From Blautia wexlerae (lineage in GTDB: Bacteria > Bacillota > Clostridia > Lachnospirales > Lachnospiraceae): a DNA stretch of 64,000 nucleotides. This document shows positions 17,203 to 26,341 of the stretch, in pieces (position 1 is the stretch's first letter; every line of letters starts with the position of its first letter). The stretch spans positions 1 through 64,000 of the forward strand of contig NZ_JAAIMY010000008.1 of NCBI RefSeq assembly GCF_013300825.1, given 5' to 3'. The translations under genes and the position numbers were made by a program. The notes under the pieces were generated by a model that saw nothing but the letters and a program-made list of their open reading frames with translations, did no database searches and had not been told where the DNA came from.

Positions 17203-18288
17203 ATGAAGAAACGTTATTTAATACTGGCAGGTCTGCTGGTAATGACAGTGGCAGTTGCCGGATGTGGCAAGAAAAAGACAACAGAGACAGCACCTGTAGA
17301 GGTAACAGCTACTCCGACTCCTGAAGTAACCAAGGCAGTCGATATGGTGGATATGCAGCAGACAGCAGATGAAGATATAAAGAACATAATGGGAGAAAAA
17401 ACTTCCACAGCATCTAAGATTGTATTTGTAAATAATACAGGGGATGCCATCCAATCACTCTATATCCGGACTCATGTGGATGAAGACAGTGAGGATTATG
17501 ATGCAGATGAGGATGCAGATGAGGATGAGGATGGAGGATGGGGAGATGATCTTATCAATGGAATGTTTACTCTGACAGATAAGGACAAGGCACTGTATTA
17601 TATGCAGACTGCAAATACACAGACATCAGGTACACAGACAACATCCAACAAGAGTACAGCTTCCTATGATATCCGTATTGCATATACTGATGAGGACAAG
17701 AATGAATGCTTTTTCCGCGATATTCCGCTTGGAACAATTTCGAAGATTACATTATGCATGGACGGCACAGACGATGATGCAATCCCATATGCAAAATATC
17801 TGACAGGTACATCAACAAAAGAAGTATCCACGCTTGATGCGGTAAAGAAACGTCTTGGCATTATAGATGACAGTGAGTCAGAATCAGATTCCACAGACGA
17901 CAGTGATCAGAATTCTGCAGATAATTCTGATTCTGCAGATAATAATAACAGTGGTGACCAGAATACAGATGACAATGGAAATGGCAGCAATAATGGTTCT
18001 GATGATGGAAATGATGGAAGTACGGATGATGGAAATGGTGGAAGCACGGATAATGAAAATGGTGGAAACACAGATCAGGATAATAGTGGCGGCGATATGA
18101 TTTCTACAGCAGAACAGTATATCGGTCAGTCTCTGGATGCGCTGGAGGGCGCATGCGGTTCCCCACAGGGCAGCAGTTATGAGGATGATCCTGAGACAGG
18201 TAAAACAGGATTCCATTATTACAGTAATTTTACAGTTTCTACAACAGTTGATGAAAATGGTAATGAAATTGTTGCCGGAATATGGTAA
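17203..18288 (+). CDS. Acidic, Ser/Asp/Asn-rich lipoprotein of unknown function
   Basis: A 361-residue surface lipoprotein: signal peptide with lipobox V-A-G-C (Cys about 21), then a Thr-rich spacer. A first folded part (about 60-220) includes K-I-V-F-V-N-N-T-G-D-A-I-Q-S-L-Y-I-R and a short Asp/Glu run. A long linker (about 225-300) made of Asp, Ser, Asn and Gly with near-repeats of the pattern D-D-G-N-x-G-G-S-T follows. The last 60 residues form a small domain beginning M-I-S-T-A-E-Q-Y-I-G-Q-S-L-D-A-L. The linker resembles a wall-spanning stalk. AGGAGGG lies nine bases before the start; the frame extends 40 codons upstream without support. No function is recognised. Confidence 0.85.
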   Translation: MKKRYLILAGLLVMTVAVAGCGKKKTTETAPVEVTATPTPEVTKAVDMVDMQQTADEDIKNIMGEKTSTASKIVFVNNTGDAIQSLYIRTHVDEDSEDYDADEDADEDEDGGWGDDLINGMFTLTDKDKALYYMQTANTQTSGTQTTSNKSTASYDIRIAYTDEDKNECFFRDIPLGTISKITLCMDGTDDDAIPYAKYLTGTSTKEVSTLDAVKKRLGIIDDSESESDSTDDSDQNSADNSDSADNNNSGDQNTDDNGNGSNNGSDDGNDGSTDDGNGGSTDNENGGNTDQDNSGGDMISTAEQYIGQSLDALEGACGSPQGSSYEDDPETGKTGFHYYSNFTVSTTVDENGNEIVAGIW

Positions 18289-18303
18289 AATAAAATTACG
18301 AAT

Positions 18304-18341
18304 GTAACAGAAGAGAGAAAAAGTATTCCGATCCTCTGTTA
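18304..18341 (+). other. Hairpin between the lipoprotein gene and pyrH
   Basis: GTAACAGA (18304-18311) and TCTGTTAC (18334-18341) are perfect complements with a 22-base loop. There is no T run, so it is a weak terminator at best, or a leader hairpin of pyrH. Confidence 0.35.
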
Positions 18342-18375
18342 CCTGCGATAAAATTAATTTCAGGAGACAGTTACT

Positions 18376-19071
18376 ATGAAACGTGTATTATTAAAATTAA
18401 GCGGTGAAGCTCTTGCCGGTGAGAAAAAGACCGGATTTGACGAGGCAACTGTTATTGAAGTTGCAAAGCAGATCAAGACAATTGCTGAGGAAGGACTGGA
18501 AATCGGCATCGTGATCGGCGGAGGTAATTTCTGGAGAGGACGCACCAGCGAGACTATCGACAGAAATAAGGCTGATCAGATTGGTATGCTTGCAACAGTT
18601 ATGAACTGTATTTATGTATCTGATATCTGCAGATACCTTGGATTAAAGACAGAAATCTTCACACCATTTGTATGCGGTGCATTTACAAGCCTTTACTCTA
18701 AGGATGCAGTGGAAGCAAGCTTTGCACAGGGTAAGATCGTATTCTTTGCAGGCGGTACAGGACATCCTTACTTCTCCACAGATACAGCCACTGTACTTCG
18801 CGCAGTAGAGATTGAAGCAGAAGCAATCCTTCTTGCAAAAGCTGTTGACGGAATTTATGACAGTGATCCGAAGACAAACCCGAATGCAGTAAAATATGAT
18901 GAAATTTCCATTGAAGAAGTAGTTGCAAAGAAACTGGCAGCTATGGATCTGACAGCATCGATTATGTGTATGGAACAGAAGATGCCGATGCTGGTATTTG
19001 CACTGGATGAGAAGGACAGTATCATCAATGCGGTACATGGCAAATTTGTCGGAACTAAGGTTACTGTATAA
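18376..19071 (+). CDS. pyrH: Uridylate kinase (UMP kinase)
   Basis: A 231-residue bacterial UMP kinase of the amino-acid-kinase fold, phosphorylating UMP to UDP for pyrimidine nucleotide synthesis. It has K-L-S-G-E-A-L-A-G (5-13), G-G-G-N-F-W-R-G (about 50-57), the D-Q-I-G-M-L-A-T block and the F-A-G-G-T-G-H-P-Y-F-S-T-D-T-A active-site segment. It precedes frr by 69 bases, the conserved order; rpsB and tsf, which often come before pyrH in Firmicutes, are absent here. Ribosome binding site is AGGAGA. Confidence 0.97.
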   Translation: MKRVLLKLSGEALAGEKKTGFDEATVIEVAKQIKTIAEEGLEIGIVIGGGNFWRGRTSETIDRNKADQIGMLATVMNCIYVSDICRYLGLKTEIFTPFVCGAFTSLYSKDAVEASFAQGKIVFFAGGTGHPYFSTDTATVLRAVEIEAEAILLAKAVDGIYDSDPKTNPNAVKYDEISIEEVVAKKLAAMDLTASIMCMEQKMPMLVFALDEKDSIINAVHGKFVGTKVTV

Positions 19072-19140
19072 GTAAGGCTTATAAGTGAGTTTACAGAGAA
19101 AGTGTAATATAAAAACTATAAAAAGAGGGAGACGAACCTA

Positions 19141-19692
19141 ATGGATGAGAGAATTCAGAAATATGAAGAGAAGATGAAAAAGACATTGGCAAGCCTTGAG
19201 AGCGAGCTGGTTACAATTCGTGCAGGACGTGCAAACCCGCATATCCTTGACAAACTCACCGTAGATTATTACGGAGCTCCAACACCTCTTCAGCAGGTGG
19301 CAAATATCACTGTCCCGGAAGCTCGTATGATCCAGATTCAGCCATGGGAAAGCAGCCTGATCAAAGGAATTGAGAAAGCAATCCTTACCTCTGATCTTGG
19401 ATTAAATCCAAGTAACGATGGTAAAGTAATCCGTCTTGTATTTCCGGAACTTACAGAGGAACGCCGTAAGGAACTGGTTAAAGATGTCAAGAAAAAAGGC
19501 GAAGCAGCCAAAGTAGCAGTCCGCAACATTCGTCGTGATGCAAATGATGCATTTAAGAAACTTGCAAAACAGGATGTATCTGAGGATGAGATCAAAGAGC
19601 TTGAGGAGAAAATCCAGAAGAGTACAGATAAATATATCAAAGAAGTTGATGCGGCAGTGGATGCAAAGAGCAAAGAAATCATGACCGTATAA
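19141..19692 (+). CDS. frr: Ribosome recycling factor
   Basis: A 183-residue factor that, with EF-G, splits the post-termination ribosome. The conserved segments [16 protein letters not shown] (about 24-39), [10 protein letters not shown] and the C-terminal helix with [10 protein letters not shown] are intact, and length is normal. It is followed by a terminator at 19705, so pyrH-frr may be one transcript and uppS onward another. Confidence 0.97.
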   Translation: MDERIQKYEEKMKKTLASLESELVTIRAGRANPHILDKLTVDYYGAPTPLQQVANITVPEARMIQIQPWESSLIKGIEKAILTSDLGLNPSNDGKVIRLVFPELTEERRKELVKDVKKKGEAAKVAVRNIRRDANDAFKKLAKQDVSEDEIKELEEKIQKSTDKYIKEVDAAVDAKSKEIMTV

Positions 19693-19704
19693 GGGAAACG
19701 AAAG

Positions 19705-19735
19705 GGAGAGCTCCATGAATGCGGGCTCTCTTTTT
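19705..19735 (+). terminator. Terminator after frr
   Basis: GGAGAGC (about 19706-19712) pairs with GCTCTC (19724-19730) around a short loop, followed by TTTTTATC. Confidence 0.7.
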
Positions 19736-19829
19736 ATCTGAATGAGATAATGGACCGGAAACTGCGGCTCATTATGATGAGACAGTAAGGTTAAAGGAAT
19801 AACAGAATAAGAAAAGGAAACGAAAGAGT

Positions 19830-20537
19830 ATGAATGTACCAAATCATATTGCCATTATTCTGGATGGCAATGGACGCTGGGCGAAAGCAAAGGGAATGCC
19901 CAGAAGCTACGGACATGTGAAGGGCTGTGCAAATCTGGAAACAGTCTGTGACTATATGAAGGAACTGGGAGTCAAATATGTGACTGTATATGCTTTTTCT
20001 ACAGAGAACTGGAAACGTTCCAAAGATGAAGTAGACGGTCTGATGAAACTGTTCCGCAGTTATCTGAAAAAATGCATTAAACTGGCAGATAAGAACAAAA
20101 TGCGTGTCCGGGTGATCGGAGAGGTTTCGGCATTTGATCAGGATATTCAGGAAAGTATTGCACGTTTGGAACAATATTCTCAGAAATATGATGAAATCTA
20201 TTTCCAGATCGCATTAAACTACGGCAGCAGAGATGAGATCATAAGAGGTATCCGCAAACTTGCTCAGGATGCTGCAGATGGAAAAGTAAAGCCGGAAGAA
20301 ATTGATGAGCATGTTTTTGACAATTACCTGGATACGGCAGGAATACCTGATCCGGATCTGATGATACGCACAAGTGGGGAATTGAGACTTTCCAATTTTC
20401 TGTTATGGCAGATGGCTTATACAGAATTTTATTTCACAGATGTGGCATGGCCGGATTTTAATAAAGCAGAGCTGATTAAGGCTATTGAGAAATATAATCA
20501 GAGAGACAGAAGATACGGCGGAGTTAAGGAGGAGTAA
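19830..20537 (+). CDS. uppS: Isoprenyl transferase (undecaprenyl diphosphate synthase)
   Basis: A 235-residue cis-prenyltransferase that adds isopentenyl units to farnesyl diphosphate to make the C55 carrier for wall synthesis. It shows I-I-L-D-G-N-G-R-W-A-K with the Mg-binding Asp near residue 11, the S-T-E-N-W-K-R block (about 57-63), and R-T-S-G-E-L-R-L-S-N-F-L-L-W-Q near 183-197. cdsA starts three bases after its stop, so the two are coupled. All catalytic motifs are present. Confidence 0.96.
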   Translation: MNVPNHIAIILDGNGRWAKAKGMPRSYGHVKGCANLETVCDYMKELGVKYVTVYAFSTENWKRSKDEVDGLMKLFRSYLKKCIKLADKNKMRVRVIGEVSAFDQDIQESIARLEQYSQKYDEIYFQIALNYGSRDEIIRGIRKLAQDAADGKVKPEEIDEHVFDNYLDTAGIPDPDLMIRTSGELRLSNFLLWQMAYTEFYFTDVAWPDFNKAELIKAIEKYNQRDRRYGGVKEE

Positions 20538-20540
20538 AGA

Positions 20541-21335
20541 ATGTTTAAGACAAGACTCTTAAGCGGAATCCTGCTTGTGATTATTGCGCTTGCCACTATT
20601 ATCAGCGGTGATTACGTGCTGTTTTTCACACTTCTTGCGGTTTCTCTCATTGGAATGAGAGAATTGTACAGAGCAATGAAGGTGCAGGATGAGAAGATAA
20701 ATCTGCTGGCGGCAGCAGGCTATTTAGGCGCAGTATTATATTATCTGGCAGTACTGCTTGATTTTGAGAGATATGGAGTGCTAGCTATTATTTTCGGACT
20801 TGTGCTGCTCATGTTTGCATACGTGTTCACTTATCCGACCTATGAGGCTGGGCAGGTAATGCCTGCACTGTTTGGTATCGTGTATGTGGCAGTTATGCTG
20901 TCGTTTATTTATCTTACCAGAGAACTTCCTGGTGGAAAGTTCCACGTATGGCTGATCTTTCTGTGCTCATGGGGATGTGATACTTGCGCATACTGTGTGG
21001 GAATGCTGATCGGTAAACATAAAATGGCACCTGTCCTCAGTCCTAAGAAATCTGTGGAGGGAGCTGTGGGCGGTGTGGCAGGAGCTGCACTTCTTGGTGT
21101 GATCTATGCAGCGGCCACTCAGGGACCGATGCTGGAATATGCTGTGATCTGTGCAATCGGAGCACTGATCTCCATGGTAGGCGATCTGGCTGCATCTGCA
21201 ATCAAGAGAAATCAGGGGATTAAAGATTATGGAAAATTAATTCCGGGACATGGAGGAATCCTTGACAGATTTGACAGTGTGATCTTCACAGCACCGGTTA
21301 TTTATTTCCTCTCTCTTGTGATGATTGAGATCTAA
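20541..21335 (+). CDS. cdsA: Phosphatidate cytidylyltransferase
   Basis: A 264-residue integral membrane enzyme making CDP-diacylglycerol from phosphatidate and CTP for phospholipid synthesis. It has about seven hydrophobic segments and the full CDS signature near its C-terminus: S-A-I-K-R-N-Q-G-I-K-D then P-G-H-G-G-I-L-D-R-F-D (about 218-242). It begins just after uppS with AAGGAGG as ribosome binding site. It belongs to the uppS-cdsA-dxr-rseP envelope cluster. Confidence 0.96.
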   Translation: MFKTRLLSGILLVIIALATIISGDYVLFFTLLAVSLIGMRELYRAMKVQDEKINLLAAAGYLGAVLYYLAVLLDFERYGVLAIIFGLVLLMFAYVFTYPTYEAGQVMPALFGIVYVAVMLSFIYLTRELPGGKFHVWLIFLCSWGCDTCAYCVGMLIGKHKMAPVLSPKKSVEGAVGGVAGAALLGVIYAAATQGPMLEYAVICAIGALISMVGDLAASAIKRNQGIKDYGKLIPGHGGILDRFDSVIFTAPVIYFLSLVMIEI

Positions 21336-21447
21336 CGGAGCATATATTTTTCTGATATACATGTTTACAGTATTTTTTGATATGAGAACTGTCAGGTCAG
21401 AAGTAATTTTATAAAATTGTTGTATAAGTATTGAAATGAGGTACAAT

Positions 21448-22590
21448 ATGAAAAAAGTAGCAGTCTTAGGTTCTACAGGTTCGATCGGAACACAGACACT
21501 GGATGTGGTACGTGCAAATGATGACCTGGAAGTAGTTGGTCTTGCAGCAGGCAGTAATGTAGAAATGCTGGAGAAGCAGATACGTGAATTTCATCCCAGA
21601 CTGGTTGCAGTCTGGAAAGAAGAGGCAGCCAGAGATCTGGCAGTACGTGTGCAGGATCTGGATGTAAAAATCGTAAGCCAGATGGGTGGTCTTATCGAAC
21701 TTGCCAGAATGGAGGAATCAGACATTCTGGTGACCGCTATCGTAGGAATGATAGGAATCAGACCAACTATGGAAGCAATCCTTGCAGGTAAGGATATTGC
21801 TCTGGCAAATAAGGAAACACTGGTAACAGCCGGACATCTGATTATGCCGCTGGCAAAGCAGTTCGGTGTGCAGATCCTGCCTGTAGACAGCGAACACAGT
21901 GCTATTTTCCAGGCACTTCATGGAGAGAAAAGAGAGCAAATACATAAACTGCTCATCACTGCATCCGGCGGTCCTTTCCGCGGAAAGAAAACAGCAGATC
22001 TGGAGAATGTGACTCTGGAGGATACGCTGAAGCATCCGAACTGGGTAATGGGACAGAAGATTACAGTAGACTCTGCAACTCTGGTAAATAAAGGTCTGGA
22101 AGTTATGGAAGCCAGATGGCTTTTTGATATAGATCTGGATCATATTCAGGTTGTGGTTCAGCCGCAGAGTATTATCCATTCTATGGTGGAATTCGAGGAT
22201 GGTGCAGTGATAGCGCAGCTTGGAACACCGGATATGAGACTTCCGATACAGTATGCATTATGCTATCCGGACAGAAGATTTTTAAAAGGCGACAGACTGG
22301 ATTTTCATATGTTGAAGCAGATCACCTTCGAGGAGCCGGACAGGAAAACTTTTAAAGGTCTTCCAATGGCGGTGGAAGCGGCAAAAGCAGGCGGCAGTAT
22401 GCCAACCGTTTTTAATGCCGCAAATGAGCTGGCAGTCCGCAAATTTCTTCAGAAAAAAATCAGCTTTCTGGATATTTACGAGATTATCGGGCAATCTATG
22501 AGCAGACATACAGCAGTAAAGGATCCGGACCTGGATCAGATTCTGGAGATTGAGAAAGAAACTTATCGTTGGATTGAAAGCAGGTGGTAG
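21448..22590 (+). CDS. dxr: 1-deoxy-D-xylulose 5-phosphate reductoisomerase
   Basis: A 380-residue enzyme of the MEP isoprenoid pathway, converting DXP to 2-C-methyl-D-erythritol 4-phosphate with NADPH. The N-terminal G-S-T-G-S-I-G-T-Q-T-L nucleotide fold, the metal and substrate motif D-S-E-H-S-A-I-F-Q (about 147-155), A-S-G-G-P-F-R and the C-terminal N-A-A-N-E-L-A-V are intact. The start at 21448 is preferred over an ATG 12 bases earlier because GAGG lies six bases upstream. The product feeds the polyprenyl carrier made by the upstream uppS product. Confidence 0.96.
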   Translation: MKKVAVLGSTGSIGTQTLDVVRANDDLEVVGLAAGSNVEMLEKQIREFHPRLVAVWKEEAARDLAVRVQDLDVKIVSQMGGLIELARMEESDILVTAIVGMIGIRPTMEAILAGKDIALANKETLVTAGHLIMPLAKQFGVQILPVDSEHSAIFQALHGEKREQIHKLLITASGGPFRGKKTADLENVTLEDTLKHPNWVMGQKITVDSATLVNKGLEVMEARWLFDIDLDHIQVVVQPQSIIHSMVEFEDGAVIAQLGTPDMRLPIQYALCYPDRRFLKGDRLDFHMLKQITFEEPDRKTFKGLPMAVEAAKAGGSMPTVFNAANELAVRKFLQKKISFLDIYEIIGQSMSRHTAVKDPDLDQILEIEKETYRWIESRW

Positions 22591-22591
22591 A

Positions 22592-23887
22592 TTGAAAATT
22601 ATTATTGCAATTGTCATATTCAGTGCAATCATTCTCTTTCATGAGCTGGGACATTTTCTTTTTGCAAAGCTGAATAAGATCGTGGTCACAGAATTCTCTT
22701 TGGGAATGGGACCAAGACTTTTCAGTTTTGAGAAAGGAGATACCAGATATTCACTGAAACTTCTTCCTATCGGTGGCTCCTGTGCCATGCTGGGGGAGGA
22801 TACGGACATAGAGAATGAACCGGGAACTTTTAACAGTGCGTCTGTGTGGGGCAGGATTTCCGTAGTTGCCGCAGGACCGGTATTTAACTTTATCATGGCA
22901 TTTGTATTGTCTGTGATCATTGTAGGTACTGTAGGATATGAACCATCCAGAGTTCTTTCCGTGAAGGAAGGTTCTGCGGCTGAGGCGGCAGGACTGAAAG
23001 AGGGAGATATTATTACCGGTTATCAGGGATATCACATTGATCTGGGAAAAGATATCTATGTATATTCCTATCTGAACCAGCTGAAAGAGGGAGATACCAT
23101 TAACCTGACTGTTAAGCGTGACGGAAAGAAGATGGACATTTCCTATAAGTCGGATACAAATGTGAGATACCTTCTGGGCTGCAATTTCAACGGGGATGAT
23201 ACTTCTGCCATGACAGTGGAATCTGTAATGGATGGAATGCCGTTGCAGGAAGCAGGGATTCAGCAGGGAGATGTGATCACATCCATTAATGGAGTGAAGA
23301 TTACAAATGCAGCAGATTACCAGAAATATATTCAGGAGAATCCGCTGACAGAAAAGTCTGTAAAGCTTACCTATTCCAGGGACGGACAGGAATATGATAT
23401 TACGGTTACACCAAAAGAATACCGTACGGCAGAATCAGGATTTACCTACAATATGTATTCTGAAAAAGCAAAAGGGCTGAATGTAGTCAAATATGGTGCC
23501 GTAGAAGTAAAATATATGGTACGTACAACGATTCTCAGCCTGAAAGAGCTGGTCAGCGGAAAGCTTGGAATGAAAGATCTGAGTGGTCCGGTCGGAATTG
23601 TGGATGCAATCGGAACTACGTATGAGGAAAGCAAAAGCGAAGGAACCATGATCCTGTGGATGAATATGCTTAATCTGGCAGTTCTGCTCTCTGCAAACCT
23701 TGGAGTTATGAACCTCCTTCCGTTTCCGGCACTGGACGGTGGACGGCTGGTATTCCTTGTCATAGAGGCAATCCGCAGAAAACCGATTAACAGACAGGTG
23801 GAGGGCGGCATCCATTTCGCAGGGCTGATGCTGTTGATGGCGCTGATGGTATTTGTTATGTATAATGATATTGTTAAGCTGATCTGA
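22592..23887 (+). CDS. rseP: RIP metalloprotease RseP (site-2 protease)
   Basis: A 431-residue membrane zinc protease that cuts transmembrane segments, for example of anti-sigma factors. The first helix carries H-E-L-G-H (His17, Glu18, His21); the third zinc ligand is in the L-D-G-G-R motif near residue 386. Two PDZ-like repeats are visible, at about 118-150 (A-G-L-K-E-G-D-I-I) and 210-260 (A-G-I-Q-Q-G-D-V-I). It starts at TTG 22592, one base after the dxr stop, with AGGTGG seven bases upstream. ispG, the usual next gene, does not follow; the cluster ends here with an inverted-repeat element and a terminator. Confidence 0.93.
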   Translation: MKIIIAIVIFSAIILFHELGHFLFAKLNKIVVTEFSLGMGPRLFSFEKGDTRYSLKLLPIGGSCAMLGEDTDIENEPGTFNSASVWGRISVVAAGPVFNFIMAFVLSVIIVGTVGYEPSRVLSVKEGSAAEAAGLKEGDIITGYQGYHIDLGKDIYVYSYLNQLKEGDTINLTVKRDGKKMDISYKSDTNVRYLLGCNFNGDDTSAMTVESVMDGMPLQEAGIQQGDVITSINGVKITNAADYQKYIQENPLTEKSVKLTYSRDGQEYDITVTPKEYRTAESGFTYNMYSEKAKGLNVVKYGAVEVKYMVRTTILSLKELVSGKLGMKDLSGPVGIVDAIGTTYEESKSEGTMILWMNMLNLAVLLSANLGVMNLLPFPALDGGRLVFLVIEAIRRKPINRQVEGGIHFAGLMLLMALMVFVMYNDIVKLI

Positions 23888-23899
23888 TCATCTGGCATA

Positions 23900-23978
23900 C
23901 CAGTGTGGGTTTGAAAAAATCTCCCACAAAATGTGACGCATATCTTGCGTAAAGCATTTTTTAAACACACTTTAGAAC
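23900..23978. repeat. Dispersed inverted-repeat element, copy A
   Basis: The ends of this 79-base element are imperfect inverted copies (CAGTGTGGGTTTGAAAAAAT against ATTTTTTAAACACACTTTAG), and the inner block GCGTAAAGCATTTTT is shared almost exactly with a second copy at 44427-44515. It sits between rseP and its terminator. It looks like a small non-autonomous mobile or REP-like element. Confidence 0.7.
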
Positions 23979-23997
23979 CAATATAATGTATATGATT

Positions 23998-24043
23998 AAA
24001 AAGACAGATATCTTGAAAGAAAATAGAGAGTCTGTCTTTTTTT
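23998..24043 (+). terminator. Terminator after rseP
   Basis: AAAGACAGA (about 24000-24008) pairs with TCTGTCTTT (24031-24039), with TTTT continuing. The loop is 22 bases. The rest of the gap to the next gene holds a TATAAT at 24199-24204 that may be part of its promoter. Confidence 0.7.
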
Positions 24044-24254
24044 GACGAAAATTTGACGATTTATCTGGATTTTCACAGTTCGATTTGATATATTAAAATT
24101 GTCCTGAAGGTTTAAGCGACAGATATATGTATTACACAAATCTGTTACAGAGGATTAACAGTGAAAGTATTTTGACTGCAGTTTCGGGAAAGTGTGTGTA
24201 TAATGTAACCCAACAAAAGACAAACAGAAAAATGTGGGGTGAAAGGAGATGTTT

Positions 24255-25724
24255 ATGAGAAAGAAAAATGAAATCACTGAGTATGTAGCTGCTGCTCTTA
24301 TATTTGTGTGTGCGGTAGCAGTAAGTCTGGGCATATTTCTGGTATGCACACAGCATTCTATTGAACGTAGCACGCAGAAAGTAATTAAGACAAATGTTTC
24401 CAGACAGAGTGAACATATCAAAGCAATTCTGGATATTCATTATGGATATCTGAGGGGTATAGCAAAAGAGATTGGAAAATCCGAAGAACTTGTGTCGGAT
24501 GAAAATATGGAAATGTTAATATCACTTGAAGAGGAAACTGTTTTAGAGCGTACAGCACTGATTGAAGCAGACGGTACGGCTCATTATGATAACGGAGCAG
24601 AGAAGAATGTATCTTCGAGGAGATATTTTAAGGAAGGAATGGAGGGAAAAGAAACACTAAGCGATCCACTGGAGAGCAGCGTAGATAAAGAAACCCGTGT
24701 AATTCTGGGCGTACCGGTCTGGAAAAACGGAAAAGTGATAGGAGTTCTGGGTGGTTCTTATAACGTAACTGCATTAAGCCGTATGCTGTTTAACGATTTC
24801 TTTGAAGATGTAGGATATACACTGATCACTACCAGTGATGGTGAGATTATTGCGTATGATGGTGATTTTGCCTATCATGAGATTGAATATGGCGATAACT
24901 TCTTTGAATTTTATGATGATCAGACACTTATTTTTGGTTCGTCCCTGACAGAAATGAAAAAAGATTTTACAGTGGGTGCCGATGGACTGATGAAAATAAG
25001 AATTGGAAATGATTATAATTCAGACCGTTATCTGGCCTATACAGATATGGGATTGAATGACTGGATGATTTGTTATGTTATCCCTGTTCTTGAAGCACAG
25101 AAATCTTATAACTTTGTACGAAGATATGAACTGATTTTTACAATCGGGTTTTGTGTTATGGCAAGCATGTTGTTCCTTTGGGGATTTGTTAAGAACAGAT
25201 CAAAAAATAAACAGCTTATTCAGGCAGCCGAGACAGATGCACTGACCAGCGCGTACAATAAGAGAAGCACAGAAGAACGGATCCATAATGTTCTGCAGGA
25301 ACACCCGCAGGAACCGGGAACTTTTGTGATCATGGATGTGGATCATTTTAAGGAAGTAAATGATATATATGGACACATTACAGGGGACAAAGTCCTGTAC
25401 AAATTTGGTGAAGTGCTTCATGAACATTTTCGTGAAGGAGACATTGTTGGCAGGATTGGTGGTGATGAATTTGTAGTATATATGAGGAAAACGGACAGCA
25501 GAGAAGTTGCTGTTTCCAGAATCGAAAGTCTGATAAAAAAGGTTGAAGAATTATCGTTTACGGAAATGAATGGAAAGAATATTACCATTAGTGTCGGAAT
25601 GGCATTTGCTCCGGAACATGGAACAGGATATTTTGATCTGTATAAAAATGCAGATACTGCATTATATAAGACAAAACAGAATGGCAGAGATGGGTATAAT
25701 ATTTACGAAGAAGAAAAAAGATAA
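24255..25724 (+). CDS. Membrane diguanylate cyclase with periplasmic-type sensor (dCache-like) and GGDEF domain
   Basis: A 489-residue signalling protein. One helix (about 8-31) and a second (about 292-312) flank an extracellular sensor of the Cache type (about 32-290; V-I-L-G-V-P-V-W-K-N-G-K-V-I-G-V-L-G-G motif). The cytoplasmic GGDEF domain (about 325-485) has R-I-G-G-D-E-F intact, so c-di-GMP synthesis from two GTP is expected, and R-E-G-D five residues before it is an inhibitory I-site. The ligand is unknown. Start at 24255 is preferred because AAAGGAG is six bases upstream, whereas the ATG at 24249 abuts it. No c-di-GMP riboswitch was recognised in the window. Confidence 0.93.
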   Translation: MRKKNEITEYVAAALIFVCAVAVSLGIFLVCTQHSIERSTQKVIKTNVSRQSEHIKAILDIHYGYLRGIAKEIGKSEELVSDENMEMLISLEEETVLERTALIEADGTAHYDNGAEKNVSSRRYFKEGMEGKETLSDPLESSVDKETRVILGVPVWKNGKVIGVLGGSYNVTALSRMLFNDFFEDVGYTLITTSDGEIIAYDGDFAYHEIEYGDNFFEFYDDQTLIFGSSLTEMKKDFTVGADGLMKIRIGNDYNSDRYLAYTDMGLNDWMICYVIPVLEAQKSYNFVRRYELIFTIGFCVMASMLFLWGFVKNRSKNKQLIQAAETDALTSAYNKRSTEERIHNVLQEHPQEPGTFVIMDVDHFKEVNDIYGHITGDKVLYKFGEVLHEHFREGDIVGRIGGDEFVVYMRKTDSREVAVSRIESLIKKVEELSFTEMNGKNITISVGMAFAPEHGTGYFDLYKNADTALYKTKQNGRDGYNIYEEEKR

Positions 25725-25756
25725 AGATAGAGGTAAGGAAGATTCTTATACGGATT

Positions 25757-26191
25757 GTGGAGCGCGTGCAGAGAGAAAATGAAATGAAACTGTGTGTGGG
25801 AGTTGGAAACAGTATTGCATATCCGGATGAGGCAAAGCGCAGCAGAAATGAAGCTGCTGCCGCAATCAGGGTTGCTGCAGTCACAGACATGCAGGGACCG
25901 GTTTATTTTTATAAAGATCAGGGAATCTACACACTGATCTCGCACGTGGACGATACCAGGGTACTGGACGAATATGTGGGAAAACAGTTAGGAAAACTGT
26001 TCAGATATGATGAGATAAATACAGGGAATCTCTGTGAGACACTGGAGAATTATCTTGCACATGACTGTAATGCAAAGAAAACAGCAGAAACCATGTTCCT
26101 TCACAGGAATACAATGAATTACAGGCTGAAGAATAATTATGTAGAACTTTCAGAAGAGCAGGTGCTGGAGATTTATAAGGCTGCTTATTAA
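25757..26191 (+). pseudogene. Fragment of a PucR/CdaR-type regulator
   Basis: A 144-codon frame resembling only the C-terminal half of PucR/CdaR regulators: a GGDEF-like middle part (I-A-Y-P-D-E-A-K-R-S-R-N-E-A-A-A-A-I) and the HTH segment with N-A-K-K-T-A-E-T-M-F-L-H-R-N-T-M-N-Y-R-L. The N-terminal half is missing, and right after N-Y-R-L-K the sequence jumps to N-N-Y-V-E-L-S-E-E-Q, so the usual stretch after the recognition helix appears deleted. No good ribosome binding site is present. It lies 32 bases after the diguanylate cyclase gene. A functional mini-regulator is possible but a remnant is more likely. Confidence 0.65.
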
Positions 26192-26194
26192 AAA

Positions 26195-26211
26195 ACTAAC
26201 CAATAGTTAGT
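26195..26211. promoter_or_regulatory. Short palindrome, possible operator
   Basis: ACTAAC-CAATA-GTTAGT is a perfect 6-bp inverted repeat just after the regulator fragment and about 130 bases before the secreted-protein gene. The shape is that of a TetR- or MarR-type operator; no regulator is adjacent. Confidence 0.3.
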
Positions 26212-26341
26212 AGAAAAATCCTTTCTGATATTGTATTGTAAATATATAATAAAACTGAGCAAAGTATCAGGTGTGTATCAAAAACATTTCCTGATATTTG
26301 CCTGAAATTATAATACCATATCAGGAGAGGAGGAGATTTTT

